A stretch of DNA of 64,000 nucleotides from Armatimonadota bacterium (GCA_012512265.1 JAAZEM010000069.1:1-64000), one strand, 5' to 3'. Shown: positions 32,047 through 41,843, counted from the stretch's first letter. Notes: generated by a model from the sequence alone, not told the origin. Program-made: numbers and translations.

Positions 32047-34014
32047 ATGGTGCTCTCATCTCTCGCGCGGAGGGCGCGCGCGATTTCGCAGGCGTCGCTC
32101 GCGTCTCTCCCCTCGCCGGAAGCATGGTCGGCATCCCTGGCCGCGCGCCGCCAGCAGTGGCTGGAGATGCTGGGGCTTTTTCCCCTGCCAGAGCGAACGC
32201 CACTCAACGCGGAAGTGACCGGCGTTCTGGAGCGGGGGGACTATGTGGTGGAGAAGCTCCACTTTCAGTGTCTGCCTGGCGCCTACGTGGTGGGCAATCT
32301 CTATCGGCCGGCGCATGTTCAGGGGCGGCTGCCCGCCGTACTCTACCTGTGCGGGCACACGAAGGGGAAGGTGAACCCCACCTACCAGGCCAACCCCCGG
32401 TGGTTTGGTCAGCATGGCTATGTCGCCCTCGTGCTCGACCCAATCCAGCTCGGCGAGTCGCAGGGGATGCACCACGGCACCTATCATTGCGGGCGCTGGG
32501 ACTGGTATAGCCGGGGCTACGCACCCGCGGGCACCGAGGTGTGGAATGCTATGCGCGCCCTGGACTACCTCGCCAGCCGTCCGGATGTGGATCCAGAGCG
32601 CATGGGCGTGACCGGCCTGAGTGGCGGCGGTGCGATGTCGTGGTTCCTGGGCGCCGCCGACGAGCGCGTCCGCGTGGTGGTTCCGGTGTGCCAGACGGGA
32701 AGTATCGAGCATCTGGTGAGCGACCGCGCCGTGGATGGCCACTGCGATTGCGCGTTCTGGATCAACACCTACGGCTGGTGCACGCCCGACCTGGGCGCGC
32801 TGATCGCGCCGCGCGCCCTCCTAGTTGCCTCGGGGACCGAGGATGTGCTCTGGCGGCCGTACGCCTTCCGCGATGTGCTCCACCGCATTCGCCACCTCTA
32901 CCAGGCGCTCGGGGTTCCGGAGAAGGTTGAGCTCGTGGAGGATCTCTCGCCGCATGGCTACACCCCGAAACTGCGCAAGGCGATCTTCGAGTGGTTCAAC
33001 CGCTACCTGAAGGGCGACACAGCGCCCGTCGAGGATGACGTCACCGACTTTGTGGAGCCGGAGGAGAACCTCCTCGTTTTCGGGGGGCGCATCCCGGCGG
33101 ACGACCGCATGCGGGTGATAGACACCCTCCTGGGGGGCGCGAGAGCGCGGAAGGCAGAGCCGCGAAGCCAGACGGTTGCGGGGGGAGATTCCGGTTCGTC
33201 ACGCGCGCCGGCCGCCGCCTCCCCATCCACCGACCCGGGCGTCTCGCCGCTGGTCCGATTGCGCGAGGTCTCCTTCCGGCAGATCCCGGATCGAGTGGAG
33301 CCGGTGGTGCGCGACGTGCGCGCCGATGGCTCGCTGGGCACTCATGCCTTGCGGACCTACGTCTTCGACACGGCGGATGGCCTGACGCTGCAGGCACGCG
33401 CCGCGGTTCCAACGGACGGCAGGGAAGGGAGCGCGATGGTGGTCTTCGCCCTCGACGCGGCTGCTCGCTCTCCTTTCATGGCCGGGCATTCCTGTCGGCC
33501 TCCTCTGCCCGCCGATATGGCCTGGGGCGCGGTCGAGGTGCGCGGCACGGGCGGAACCTCGCTGGGGGAGGGCCTCCTGTGGACGGTGCGCCGCTCCTAT
33601 CCCCTCATCGGGTGTACCCTCCCAGAGCGCCAGACGTATGATCTCCTCTGCGGCTTGGCGGCGCTGCGCCGGGAAGCCCAGGCTCACTCCATCGCGCTCT
33701 ACGGCAAGGGATGGACCGCGGTCCTGGCCCTCTACGCGGCGCTCCTCGACCCGGAAGTGAGCGAAGTGATCCTCGAAGCCCCGCCCGAGACGCACGAGGA
33801 TCCGAAGGCGCCCGAGTTCCTCAACATCCTGAGCGTCGGTGACCTTCCGGAGAATCTGGCGCTGATGCACCCGCGCCCGGTGACCTTCGTGGGCGCAATG
33901 CCCCCGGCCTACGAGCGCGTGCGCCAGGTCTACATCGATCGTGAGACCCCAACGCGCTTTCGCGTTCTCGAAAGCATGGCCGAGTGGCGGCCGGCGGAAG
34001 AGGGACCGCGCTGA
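32047..34014 (+). CDS. Alpha/beta hydrolase (acetyl-xylan-esterase-like) with second, degenerate hydrolase domain
   Basis: 655 aa from ATG 32047 (AAGGAG upstream). Domain 1 (about 1-340) is a large serine esterase: LPAVLYLCGHTKGKVNPTYQ (oxyanion region), MGVTGLSGGGAMSWFLGAAD with the nucleophile Ser in GLSGGG, a late Asp (VASGTEDVLWRPYAF) and His (EDLSPHGYTPK). A low-complexity linker (about 375-410) leads to domain 2 (about 415-655), which keeps a hydrolase outline but reads LYGKGWTAVLALYAALL where the nucleophile elbow should be, so Ser is lost. It probably removes acetyl or other acyl groups from plant or microbial polysaccharides; no signal peptide is seen. Confidence 0.82.
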   Translation: MVLSSLARRARAISQASLASLPSPEAWSASLAARRQQWLEMLGLFPLPERTPLNAEVTGVLERGDYVVEKLHFQCLPGAYVVGNLYRPAHVQGRLPAVLYLCGHTKGKVNPTYQANPRWFGQHGYVALVLDPIQLGESQGMHHGTYHCGRWDWYSRGYAPAGTEVWNAMRALDYLASRPDVDPERMGVTGLSGGGAMSWFLGAADERVRVVVPVCQTGSIEHLVSDRAVDGHCDCAFWINTYGWCTPDLGALIAPRALLVASGTEDVLWRPYAFRDVLHRIRHLYQALGVPEKVELVEDLSPHGYTPKLRKAIFEWFNRYLKGDTAPVEDDVTDFVEPEENLLVFGGRIPADDRMRVIDTLLGGARARKAEPRSQTVAGGDSGSSRAPAAASPSTDPGVSPLVRLREVSFRQIPDRVEPVVRDVRADGSLGTHALRTYVFDTADGLTLQARAAVPTDGREGSAMVVFALDAAARSPFMAGHSCRPPLPADMAWGAVEVRGTGGTSLGEGLLWTVRRSYPLIGCTLPERQTYDLLCGLAALRREAQAHSIALYGKGWTAVLALYAALLDPEVSEVILEAPPETHEDPKAPEFLNILSVGDLPENLALMHPRPVTFVGAMPPAYERVRQVYIDRETPTRFRVLESMAEWRPAEEGPR

Positions 34015-34015
34015 G

Positions 34016-34753
34016 ATGAAGATCACGATCATCGGCCAGTCGACTTGCATTCCCGATCAAGAGCGCGAGACCGCCTGCTCGCTGATCGACGGCAAGCACC
34101 TGGTGGATACCGGGTGGTGCAGCGCCCAGGCGATGCGCCCGTATGGCTTCGACCCGCTGGCGCTGGAGAGCATCCTGCTGACGCACCTGCACCAGGACCA
34201 CTATCTCGGCCTGCCTGCGCTCCTCTTCCATCACGGCCTGCGCGGGCGCGGGGAGCGCCCGCCCCTGCAGATTGCCGGCCCGAGAGAGTACCTGGAGTCG
34301 GTGGTCGGCGCGGCACTGGAGTTTCTCCAGGTCGAGCGCTTCCCGGAGATCACGCCGAACCTCACGCTGTTGCCACTCTCGTCGGGGGAACGCTTCACGC
34401 TGGATGACCTGACGGTGGAGACGTTCGGCGCGCGGCATGTCTCCGGGCACAACCGGCACGAGCCGACGCTCGCCTATCGCTTCACGAACGCGGCGGGGAA
34501 GAGCGTCGTCTTTTCAGGCGATACGCACCCACATCCGCCGCTCGCGGAGTTCGCGCGGGGGGCCGCGGTGCTGATCCATGACGGGGCGCACACGCCCGCG
34601 CGCGAGGCGGCCGCCATCGCGCGTGATGCCGGAGTCGGCCGGCTCCTGCTCACCCACTATCGCGAGGAGGATGGCCCGACGCTCCTCCAGGAGGCGCGCG
34701 AGGTGTTCAGTGATACCGATCTGGCCGAGGAAGGAATGACGCTGCTGATCTGA
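34016..34753 (+). CDS. MBL-fold metallohydrolase (RNase Z-like)
   Basis: 245 aa. MKITIIGQSTCIPDQERETA starts the fold; ILLTHLHQDHYLGLPAL contains the HxHxDH zinc motif, FGARHVSGHN the third His, VVFSGDTHPHPPLAE the bridging Asp and LLLTHYREEDG the last His. It lies one base after the esterase stop, so it is co-transcribed. The layout resembles RNase Z/arylsulfatase-like or lactonase relatives without the tRNA exosite, so a small-molecule hydrolase is more likely. The ORF track opens at 33941 inside the previous gene; ATG 34016 is clearly the start. Confidence 0.88.
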   Translation: MKITIIGQSTCIPDQERETACSLIDGKHLVDTGWCSAQAMRPYGFDPLALESILLTHLHQDHYLGLPALLFHHGLRGRGERPPLQIAGPREYLESVVGAALEFLQVERFPEITPNLTLLPLSSGERFTLDDLTVETFGARHVSGHNRHEPTLAYRFTNAAGKSVVFSGDTHPHPPLAEFARGAAVLIHDGAHTPAREAAAIARDAGVGRLLLTHYREEDGPTLLQEAREVFSDTDLAEEGMTLLI

Positions 34754-34877
34754 GGCACGGTGTGCTCATAGAGAACCGGGAGAGGGGCAGGTCGCGGAGG
34801 AGCGCGGGCCCATCCTCCTCGCCGCGCTGGTCTACGCGTCGCTGCTTCCATCGGAACACTGCGGGAGGGAGTGGAAG

Positions 34878-35927
34878 ATGAGCGATGACACGATCCGCAT
34901 CGGCATCGTGGGCGCGGGAGCGAACACGCGCGCCCGGCATATTCCCCTGCTGCAGCGCATCTCGGGAGTGCGCCTGATGGCCGTGTGCAACCGCCGGCCG
35001 GAATCGACCCGGCGGGTTGCCCAGGAGTTCGGGATTCCTCTCACCTTCGAGCGTTGGGAAGAGCTCGTCAGCTCGCCGGAGGTGGATGCGGTCGTCATCG
35101 GCACCTGGCCCTATCTTCACTGCGCGGTGACCGTGGCGGCGCTGGAGGCGGGGAAGCACGTCCTATGCGAGGCGCGCATGGCGATGAACGCCGCGGAGGC
35201 GCACCGCATGCTGGAGGCGTCGCGCGCCCATCCGGACCTCGTGGCGCAGGTGGTGCCCGCGCCGATGAGCCTGCGCGTGGATCCGACGGTGCGCCGGCTT
35301 TTGGACGAGGGCTACCTGGGCGAGTTGCTCGTCGCGAACGTCCGGGGCGTGACTGGCGCGTTTGTCGATCCGGAAGCCCCGCTGCACTGGCGTCAGGATA
35401 TCCGCCTCAGCGGGCTGAACGCGCTCACGATGGGGATTTGGCACGAGATCCTGATGCGCTGGGTGGGGAATGCTTCGCGCGTCCTAGCCCGGCGCCGCGT
35501 CTTCGTGCCGGAGCGCACCGATCCGGAGACCGGCCTGCGCCGGGTGGTCTGCGTGCCCGACCACATCGACATCATCGCCGACCTGGAGTGCGGTGCTCAG
35601 GCTACCTACCAGTTTAGCTCCGTTCTCGGCCTGGGCGGCGGCTCCGGCATCGCGCTCTATGGCACCGAGGGCACCCTGGTGTTCGACGGCGACAACGACC
35701 GCCTCCTGGGCGGCCGCCGCGGCGACCAGGAGCTCGCCGAGATTCCTATCGCCCCCGAAGAGGAGGGGCGGTGGCGTGTGGAAGAAGAGTTCATCGGCGC
35801 GATTCGCGGCGAAGTGCCGGTGCGCCTGACCACTTTCGAGGATGGCGTGGCCTACATGGAGTTTACCGAGGCGGTTGCGCGCAGCGCGGAGCAGGGCCGG
35901 GCCATCCGCCTGCCGCTGGAGGAGTGA
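34878..35927 (+). CDS. Gfo/Idh/MocA-family oxidoreductase
   Basis: 349 aa. SDDTIRIGIVGAGANTRARH is the Rossmann start; VVIGTWPYLHCAVTVAALEAG and GKHVLCEARMAMNAAEAH follow, with EAR replacing the usual EKP, so the catalytic Lys may be absent. The substrate domain starts near 125 (LRVDPTVRRLLDEGYLGELL) and contains LSGLNALTMGIWHEIL with the late His. GGGAGGGAGTGGAAG precedes the ATG. The next gene starts 4 bases after the stop, so this is a two-gene unit with the M20 peptidase. It probably oxidises or isomerises a sugar or inositol derivative. Confidence 0.9.
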   Translation: MSDDTIRIGIVGAGANTRARHIPLLQRISGVRLMAVCNRRPESTRRVAQEFGIPLTFERWEELVSSPEVDAVVIGTWPYLHCAVTVAALEAGKHVLCEARMAMNAAEAHRMLEASRAHPDLVAQVVPAPMSLRVDPTVRRLLDEGYLGELLVANVRGVTGAFVDPEAPLHWRQDIRLSGLNALTMGIWHEILMRWVGNASRVLARRRVFVPERTDPETGLRRVVCVPDHIDIIADLECGAQATYQFSSVLGLGGGSGIALYGTEGTLVFDGDNDRLLGGRRGDQELAEIPIAPEEEGRWRVEEEFIGAIRGEVPVRLTTFEDGVAYMEFTEAVARSAEQGRAIRLPLEE

Positions 35928-35930
35928 ACG

Positions 35931-37208
35931 GTGGATCTGCTTAAGGTTGCTGGCCGCGCAGAGGCGCTGGCCGATGAGACGATCGCGCTCGCGCAGGCGC
36001 TCGTGCGCGCCAACACGGTGAATCCCTACTCGGGCGACCCCACGTGGGGGAACGAGGCGAACGGTCAGGCGATTCTGGAGCCCGTGCTGCGCGACCTAGG
36101 CGCGCGGATCGAGCGCTTCGATTGCCCGCCCGATGTCTACCAGCGCGCCGGGGTGCTCGGGCCAAAGAACCGAGAGTTCGCCGGCCGGCCCAACCTCCAG
36201 GCGGAGATGGTTTTCAGCGAGAGCGGGCCGCGCGTGGTCCTCCAGGCACACATGGACACCGTGGGCATCTCGGATATGACGATCGAGCCCTTCTCAGGGG
36301 ATGTGCGCGATGGCCGGCTTTATGGCCGGGGCAGCAGCGATTGCAAGGGCGGGATCGCCGCGACGGTGGCCGTCCTGCGCGTGCTGCACGAGCTGCGGGG
36401 CCAGCTGCGCGGCTCTGTTGTATTCCAGAGCGTGGTGGATGAGGAGTGCAATGGCGGGGGTGCCGGCGCGATCGCATGCTGCCTGCGCGGCCTGAAGGCC
36501 GACCTGGGGATCGTCACGGATGGCACCGGACCTTTTGTCACTCGCGGCTACTCCGGCGTGCTCACCGTCGAGATCACCGTCCCCGGGGTCAGCGGGCATG
36601 CCGCGCGCCCGGACGGCGTGAGCGCGATAGAGAAGGCGCTGGTGGTGAAGGAAGCGCTGGACGCCTTCAAGCGCGACCGCGAGAGCACCCGCAGGCACGC
36701 CGCGGTGAACCTGGGGATCCTGCGTGCTGGCATCCACCCCGCGGTGATCCCGGGCGAGGCGTTCCTGGCGCTCAACATGAGCTATCCGATCGCCGACGCT
36801 CGCGCGGCGGAGGAAGCGGGGGCCGGCTTTGGCGGCGCGCCGATTCGCGCCGATTTCGAGCGTCGCATCCGCGAGCGCGAGAGCCAGGATCCCTTCCTCG
36901 CCACGCATCCCTCGCGGATCGAGTGGGTGAAGGATCTGATTCCATTCGAGACGCCGGCGGATCACCCGCTGGTGACCGGCCTGGCCGAGACGCACCGCGC
37001 GGTGCTGGGGGAGGAGCCATCCATGGAGGTGAACCCCGCCTGGAGCGACGGCTGCTACCTGCCGGCGCTTTGCGGGATTCCGACGGTGGCCTATGGCGCC
37101 GGCGTGCCCGGCAAGGCGCACTCCGCGGATGAGTATGGCGAGGTGGAGCGGATCATCAACTGCTCGCGCGTTCTTTCGGCCTACCTGTACCGGGTGCTGG
37201 CGGCGTAA
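35931..37208 (+). CDS. M20-family peptidase/deacylase (ArgE/DapE-like)
   Basis: 425 aa. LQAHMDTVGISDMTIEPFSG supplies the first zinc His/Asp; YGRGSSDCKGGIAATVAVL the bridging Asp; VFQSVVDEECNGGGAGAIAC the catalytic Glu pair; a dimerisation insert (TVEITVPGVSGHAARPDGVS) with the conserved His lies at about 200-320; GAGVPGKAHSADEYGEV the last His. It hydrolyses N-acyl bonds of amino acids or small peptides in the cytoplasm. The start is GTG 35931, with GGAGGAGTGA supplied by the end of the upstream oxidoreductase gene. The substrate may be an N-acyl amino sugar or amino acid conjugate, judging only by context. Confidence 0.92.
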   Translation: MDLLKVAGRAEALADETIALAQALVRANTVNPYSGDPTWGNEANGQAILEPVLRDLGARIERFDCPPDVYQRAGVLGPKNREFAGRPNLQAEMVFSESGPRVVLQAHMDTVGISDMTIEPFSGDVRDGRLYGRGSSDCKGGIAATVAVLRVLHELRGQLRGSVVFQSVVDEECNGGGAGAIACCLRGLKADLGIVTDGTGPFVTRGYSGVLTVEITVPGVSGHAARPDGVSAIEKALVVKEALDAFKRDRESTRRHAAVNLGILRAGIHPAVIPGEAFLALNMSYPIADARAAEEAGAGFGGAPIRADFERRIRERESQDPFLATHPSRIEWVKDLIPFETPADHPLVTGLAETHRAVLGEEPSMEVNPAWSDGCYLPALCGIPTVAYGAGVPGKAHSADEYGEVERIINCSRVLSAYLYRVLAA

Positions 37209-37289
37209 CCGCGCGGCACCAGCCGGTGCCGGGGCTCGCGGCTTGCGCGGGCCCCGGACCAATCACGCCTTCCGCATGCGGGCGGCGGG

Positions 37290-38303
37290 CTATGCCTCGA
37301 TCCGCACCGTCTCCCCGTCGCGTTGCGCCGAAAGCTCCGCGGCCAGGCACACCTCCTGCGTCTTGCAGGCATCCTCGATGTTCGGGGTGGGCTGGCGGCC
37401 ATCCAGGACGCACTCGACGAAGTGGTCGATCTCGGCGGTGAAGGGGTGGTAACGGACATCGCCGCTGCTGGGCACGATCGTGGGGATGGTAGCAAAATCG
37501 GTCTGGCCGGGAAGAAGCCGTTTCGAATAGAGGCGGTTATCGCGAATCGTGCCCTCTGTGCCCAGAAGGTGAACGCCGATGGTGAAGGGACACTGCGCCT
37601 CCAGGGAGCATCCGACCTTGCCGATGGCGCCCGAGGAGAACTTCAGCGTGGCAACGAGGGTGGTGGGATAGTCAAAGTCGGGCCGGCGGCGGATGCTGCG
37701 CGCGCTCACTTCCACCACCTCGCCGGCGCAGTAGCGGATGAGGTCCACCACATGGCACCCGCCGGTGATGAAGGCGCCCCCGGCGAACTCGCGCCGGCGG
37801 ATCCATTCGTAGCTGGGGAAGGTGGGCTTGATGCCGTGCCAGAAATCGCACTCAGCGTAGACGATCTCACCGATGGCGCCCTGGTCGAGGAGCGTGCGGA
37901 TCGTCTGCACCATGGGGTTCCAGCGGAAGACGAAGCTGACGATGCTGAGCACGCCGGCCTCGCGCACGCTCTCCCGGAGGCCGCGCACCTCATCTAGTTG
38001 GATGCCCGCGGGTTTCTCCAGGACGATGTGCTTCCGTGCACGCGCGGCCTGGGTGGCCAGGCGGGCGTGCAGATAGTTTGGCATGCAGATGGAGACGGCA
38101 TCCACGCGGTCATCGCTCAGCAACGCCTCGTAGTTGGGGTAGAGGGCGCACTCCAGGCCCAATTCCTCGACGAGGCGCTTGGCGCTCTCTTCACGCCGGC
38201 TGCAGACGCCGATGATCCGCGTGTGCGGGTTCTTCAGGTAGGCCTTCGCATGCTCGCGCGAGACCGCACCCGCGCCCATGATGGCAACACCGATCTCCTT
38301 CAT
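37290..38303 (-). CDS. Gfo/Idh/MocA-family oxidoreductase
   Basis: 337 aa. MKEIGVAIMGAGAVSREHAK is the NAD-binding start; VDAVSICMPNYLHARLATQA and HIVLEKPAGIQLDEVRGL show the canonical EKP with catalytic Lys; GGAFITGGCHVVDLIRYCAG has the Gly-His-Asp catalytic block (conserved His and Asp), so this copy looks fully active. A GGAGGGGAATGG site precedes the ATG at 38303. It is convergent with the M20 gene; between the two lies a GC-rich hairpin (37229-37257) without a T tract. It is a likely sugar or inositol dehydrogenase. Confidence 0.92.
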   Translation of the reverse strand: MKEIGVAIMGAGAVSREHAKAYLKNPHTRIIGVCSRREESAKRLVEELGLECALYPNYEALLSDDRVDAVSICMPNYLHARLATQAARARKHIVLEKPAGIQLDEVRGLRESVREAGVLSIVSFVFRWNPMVQTIRTLLDQGAIGEIVYAECDFWHGIKPTFPSYEWIRRREFAGGAFITGGCHVVDLIRYCAGEVVEVSARSIRRRPDFDYPTTLVATLKFSSGAIGKVGCSLEAQCPFTIGVHLLGTEGTIRDNRLYSKRLLPGQTDFATIPTIVPSSGDVRYHPFTAEIDHFVECVLDGRQPTPNIEDACKTQEVCLAAELSAQRDGETVRIEA

Positions 38304-38423
38304 CTATCCATTCCCCTCCAGCGCCGGCCGGGGTGATCCGTCCGGCCAGGCAGGATCCAGTTCGCGAAGCGAGTGCCGGCTCCCTGCCGCCGGTAGCCTG
38401 CTGAGTGGATTGGCCGGCCGTGA

Positions 38424-39233
38424 TTACCGCTGGGCGCTCTTTTCTGCAGGGCGCGCGCGCAGGAAGTAGGGATCGCGAGCGAGCTCCGCAAGGGCGGTGT
38501 CGAGGATCGCCTTCGCGCGGGCGAGGCGGCATTCGGCGGCGCCCACGCGCCCAAGGGTGAGAAGCCCCTTCTCGCGCAGGACGGGCTCAATGGCATCGAA
38601 GCGGGCCGGGATGGGCGCCGAATGGCAGTAGATCTCCATCACGTAGTCGCGGCCCCTATCTCGGCCCCGGAGGCGGTAGCGCGTCTCGAAGTCGATGAAC
38701 GGCACGCGCGCGAGCTCCTCGGCGGTGTGGAGCAGCGTGCAGTTGCGGAAATCGACGCCGAGGAGAAGCACGTAGCCGTCGCACTGCGTCAGCCGGTAGA
38801 GCGGGGAGTGCTCGTCACACGACCCTTTGGCGTTGATGTGGTCGTCCAGGAGAAAGCCGGCGCGCGGACCGATTGCCGCGACGGGGTGTGTCGGCTCCAG
38901 GCTGCGCCGGGCATCCGGGTGCAAGCGCGCGGCCTCGGTGATCGCGCCCACCAGCGAGGGGGTGGCCTGGACGTCAAACAGAGGGCCGCTGCGGCAGTAG
39001 TCGAGCATCGAGCCGCGGAAGGGGAAGGTAGGCACCGCGAGCGTGCCTTCCGGACCAAGCACGTCCAGGAATGCCTGCACGACCGCGGGCGCGCCGCCGT
39101 CCACGTAGCCGATCCGGCTCATGGCGCTATGCACCAACACCACATCGCCCGCGCGCAAGCCCAGCGCGCGCAGGTCGCGAACGAGATCGGCCGTGGTCAC
39201 GCGGGGAAGAGGATGATCGCCTTGTTTCTCCAT
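38424..39233 (-). CDS. Aminoglycoside N3-acetyltransferase-like (antibiotic NAT family) protein
   Basis: 269 aa, the family length. VVLVHSAMSRIGYVDGGAPA binds acetyl-CoA (HSS/SxxxG region), GTLAVPTFPFRGS and LEPTHPVAAIGPRA hold the conserved Thr-His of AAC(3), and DFRNCTLLHTAEEL matches the (N/C)-T-x-x-H-x-x-E active-site motif. Members acetylate amino groups; many chromosomal ones have nothing to do with drugs (YokD-like, FrbF) and act on sugars or other amines. It lies 120 bp upstream of and in the same direction as the Gfo/Idh/MocA gene, which favours an amino-sugar role, although drug modification cannot be excluded. Confidence 0.85.
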   Translation of the reverse strand: MEKQGDHPLPRVTTADLVRDLRALGLRAGDVVLVHSAMSRIGYVDGGAPAVVQAFLDVLGPEGTLAVPTFPFRGSMLDYCRSGPLFDVQATPSLVGAITEAARLHPDARRSLEPTHPVAAIGPRAGFLLDDHINAKGSCDEHSPLYRLTQCDGYVLLLGVDFRNCTLLHTAEELARVPFIDFETRYRLRGRDRGRDYVMEIYCHSAPIPARFDAIEPVLREKGLLTLGRVGAAECRLARAKAILDTALAELARDPYFLRARPAEKSAQR

Positions 39234-39403
39234 GATGCCCCTCTTCGCCGCGCCGCCCGTGCTTCCCTTCGCGCCCCTCGGGGGGGGGCATTATCTGCGG
39301 ATGAACACAGATGGACACCGATAGCGGAAAGACGAGCCGGCTTGGCTATAGGAAAGGCCGCGTCCGTGTCCGCCCCCTCCATCCGCCGGCGATTTGGTAG
39401 CGG

Positions 39404-39483
39404 GGGCCTGGGAGGGGGAGCCACGAACGGGCTTTGCCTACAAGCAGCGCGGAGCCTGGGCTCCGCGCGAGAGGTGTGGTGGA
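39404..39483 (+). repeat. Hairpin repeat R, copy R1
   Basis: About 80 bp shared with 51130-51204 (GGGAGGGGGAGCC ... GCTTTGCC ... AAGCAGCGCGGAGC). The core folds into GCGCGGAGC-CTGG-GCTCCGCGC (39447-39468). It lies in the 550-bp gap before dnaK, which otherwise holds only the dnaK promoter/operator. Confidence 0.7.
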
Positions 39484-39628
39484 CACCCCCGAAGGGATCT
39501 CACACTCCCGGGAGCCCCCACCCGGCCCATCCATCCCCTTCACGCGCGGTATCACCGCCGGGCTGCACCAGGGTTGTCCTGCTGGAATCTGGGTAGTAAA
39601 GAAAGAGTGCGTGCCCCATCGCAGGGAT

Positions 39629-39658
39629 GTTGACAACACCATTATCAAGTGCTATACT
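39629..39658 (+). promoter_or_regulatory. dnaK-operon promoter with HAIR-like HspR operator on the -35 box
   Basis: TTGACA (39630-39635), 17-bp spacer, TATACT (39653-39658). GTTGACA-N7-TATCAAG (39629-39649) has TTGA-N11-TCAAG, the same geometry as the HAIR operator CTTGAGT-N7-ACTCAAG bound by HspR. An hspR gene ends the operon, so negative autoregulation is expected. The leader is about 120 nt. Confidence 0.72.
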
Positions 39659-39786
39659 AAGCCTAGACTAAAGATCAGATCGGGCGAATCCCGGGGCAAG
39701 GGACGAGCTGTATCAGGGCCGGGGAGCCGGTAGGTTGATGAGGGGAAAGTGGGCGGAGAACGCCCGCGCGAAGAGGTGAGAAGACT

Positions 39787-41691
39787 ATGGCAAGAATCGT
39801 GGGAATCGATCTGGGGACCACCAACTCCGTGATCTCGGTCATGGAAGGTGGCGAGCCCACCGTCATTCCGAATGCCGAGGGCGGGCGAATCACGCCTTCC
39901 GTGGTTGCGTTCACGAAAACGGGAGAGCGCATCGTCGGTCAGCCGGCTAAGCGGCAGGCGGTGATCAACTCCGAAAACACCATTTTCTCCGTCAAGCGCT
40001 TCATGGGCCGCCGCTACGCAGAGGTGGCGGAAGAGCGCAAGATGGTGCCCTACAAGGTGGTGGAGGGCAAGAACGGAATGGCCATGATCGAGATCCAGGG
40101 GAAGCAGTATACCCCCGAGGAGATCTCGGCCATGACCCTCCAGAAGCTGAAGGCAGATGCGGAGGCGTTCCTGGGTGAGAAGATCACCGACGCCGTTATC
40201 ACCGTGCCGGCCTACTTCAACGACGCCCAGCGCACGGCCACCAAGACCGCCGGTGAGATCGCCGGGTTCAACGTCCGGCGCATCATCAACGAGCCGACGG
40301 CGGCATCGCTCGCCTATGGCCTGGAGAAGAAGAAGAACGAGACGATCCTCGTCTTCGACCTGGGTGGCGGTACCTTCGATGTCTCCGTGCTCGATGTGGG
40401 TGACGGCGTCTTCGAGGTCAAGTCCACGGCTGGCGATACGCACCTGGGCGGCGACGACTGGGACGAGCGCCTGGTCCACTATCTGGCAGACGAGTTCCAG
40501 AAGATGGAAGGTGTGGACCTGCGCAAGGATCGCCAGGCGCTGCAGCGGTTGCGCGAGGCAGCCGAGAAGGCGAAGGTGGAGCTCTCCAGCGTCACCCAGA
40601 CGAACATCAACCTCCCCTACATCACCGCGACGCAGGAGGGTGCCAAGCACCTGGATCTCACGATCACGCGCGCCAAGTTCGAGGACCTGACACGCGACCT
40701 GGTGCACCGCCTGGAAGGCCCCTTCCAGCAGGCGCTGCAAGACGCGGGCCTGAGCGCAAGCCAGATCGATGAGGTGGTGCTCGTCGGAGGCTCCACGCGC
40801 ATGCCGATGGTGCAGGAGATGGTCCGCCGCATCACGGGGAGAGAGCCGCACAAGGGCGTGAACCCCGATGAGGTCGTGGCCGTGGGCGCCGCGATCCAGG
40901 GCGGGGTCCTCGCGGGCGAGGTGAAGGATGTGCTCCTCCTCGACGTGACGCCGCTCTCCCTGGGCATCGAGACGCTCGGCGGGGTCTTCACCCGCCTGGT
41001 GGAACGGAACACGACCATCCCGGCGCACAAGACGGAGGTCTTCTCGACGGCTGCCGATGGCCAGACGCAGGTCACCATCATGGTCTACCAGGGCGAGCGC
41101 GAGATGGCGCGCGAGAACCGGCTGTTGGGCCAGTTCGACCTCACCGGCATCCCGCCCGCGCCCCGCGGCGTCCCGCAGATCGAGGTGAGCTTCGATGTCG
41201 ACGCCAACGGCATCTTGAACGTGAGCGCGAAGGATCGCGGCACGGGCCGGCAGCAATCGATCACGATCACGGGCTCCACCAGCCTGGATAAGAGCGATGT
41301 CGAGCGCATGGTGCGTGAAGCCGCCGAGCACGCGGAAGAGGACAAGAAGCGCCGCGAGCAGGCCGAAGCGCGCAACCGCGTCGATAGCATGTCCTACGAG
41401 GCGGAGCGCGTGTTGCGCGAGATGGGCGATAAGATCCCGCCCCAGGAGAAGGGCGAGGTGCAGCGCGCGCTCGACGAGGCCCGAGAGGCCCTGAAGGGGG
41501 ATGATATGAACCGGATCTCCGCCGCGGGCCAGATGCTGGAGCAGGCGCTCTACAAGGCAACGCAGGCGGCCTACCAGGCGCAGGGTGGCGCACAAGGAGC
41601 CGCCACCGGCGCGGGCGGCCCCCAGGCGGAGGCGACTTCGCAGGGCCCCGGTGAGGAGGTGATCGACGCCGAGTTCAAGGAGACCAACTGA
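39787..41691 (+). CDS. dnaK: Hsp70 chaperone DnaK
   Basis: 634 aa. [20 protein letters not shown] is the phosphate-1 ATP motif, [20 protein letters not shown] and [14 protein letters not shown] the other ATPase signatures, [19 protein letters not shown] the adenosine motif; the linker [16 protein letters not shown] and the substrate-binding domain with helical lid follow, ending in the bacterial EEVIDAEF tail. It is an ATP-driven chaperone working with DnaJ and GrpE, both encoded downstream. First gene of the heat-shock operon; GAGGTGAG precedes the ATG. The 687-codon minus-strand ORF over it is a shadow. Confidence 0.99.
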   Translation: MARIVGIDLGTTNSVISVMEGGEPTVIPNAEGGRITPSVVAFTKTGERIVGQPAKRQAVINSENTIFSVKRFMGRRYAEVAEERKMVPYKVVEGKNGMAMIEIQGKQYTPEEISAMTLQKLKADAEAFLGEKITDAVITVPAYFNDAQRTATKTAGEIAGFNVRRIINEPTAASLAYGLEKKKNETILVFDLGGGTFDVSVLDVGDGVFEVKSTAGDTHLGGDDWDERLVHYLADEFQKMEGVDLRKDRQALQRLREAAEKAKVELSSVTQTNINLPYITATQEGAKHLDLTITRAKFEDLTRDLVHRLEGPFQQALQDAGLSASQIDEVVLVGGSTRMPMVQEMVRRITGREPHKGVNPDEVVAVGAAIQGGVLAGEVKDVLLLDVTPLSLGIETLGGVFTRLVERNTTIPAHKTEVFSTAADGQTQVTIMVYQGEREMARENRLLGQFDLTGIPPAPRGVPQIEVSFDVDANGILNVSAKDRGTGRQQSITITGSTSLDKSDVERMVREAAEHAEEDKKRREQAEARNRVDSMSYEAERVLREMGDKIPPQEKGEVQRALDEAREALKGDDMNRISAAGQMLEQALYKATQAAYQAQGGAQGAATGAGGPQAEATSQGPGEEVIDAEFKETN

Positions 41692-41843
41692 CACCACACG
41701 GCGGAATGGGGACACGGATCAGGGGGGCTGATACCTGGCCGTCCGTGATCCGCTCCCCAAGCCGCGGATGGAGCGAAATAGAGCAGGGGATACCCCTGCA
41801 TCCACGCGCCGGTTCCGTTTTGAGAGGAGGGAGGTAGAGAAAG

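Noticed and set aside
37229-37257. CCGGGGC...GCCCCGG hairpin between convergent genes as an intrinsic terminator
   Set aside because: No T tract on either strand; kept only as a remark in the neighbouring gene entry.
38424-39233. Calling the AAC(3)-like gene an antibiotic-resistance gene
   Set aside because: Family motifs alone do not show drug activity, and the neighbourhood points to sugar metabolism.
39652-41715. 687-codon minus-strand ORF over dnaK
   Set aside because: Long antisense ORFs over dnaK are a known artefact of its codon pattern; the plus strand is unmistakably DnaK.
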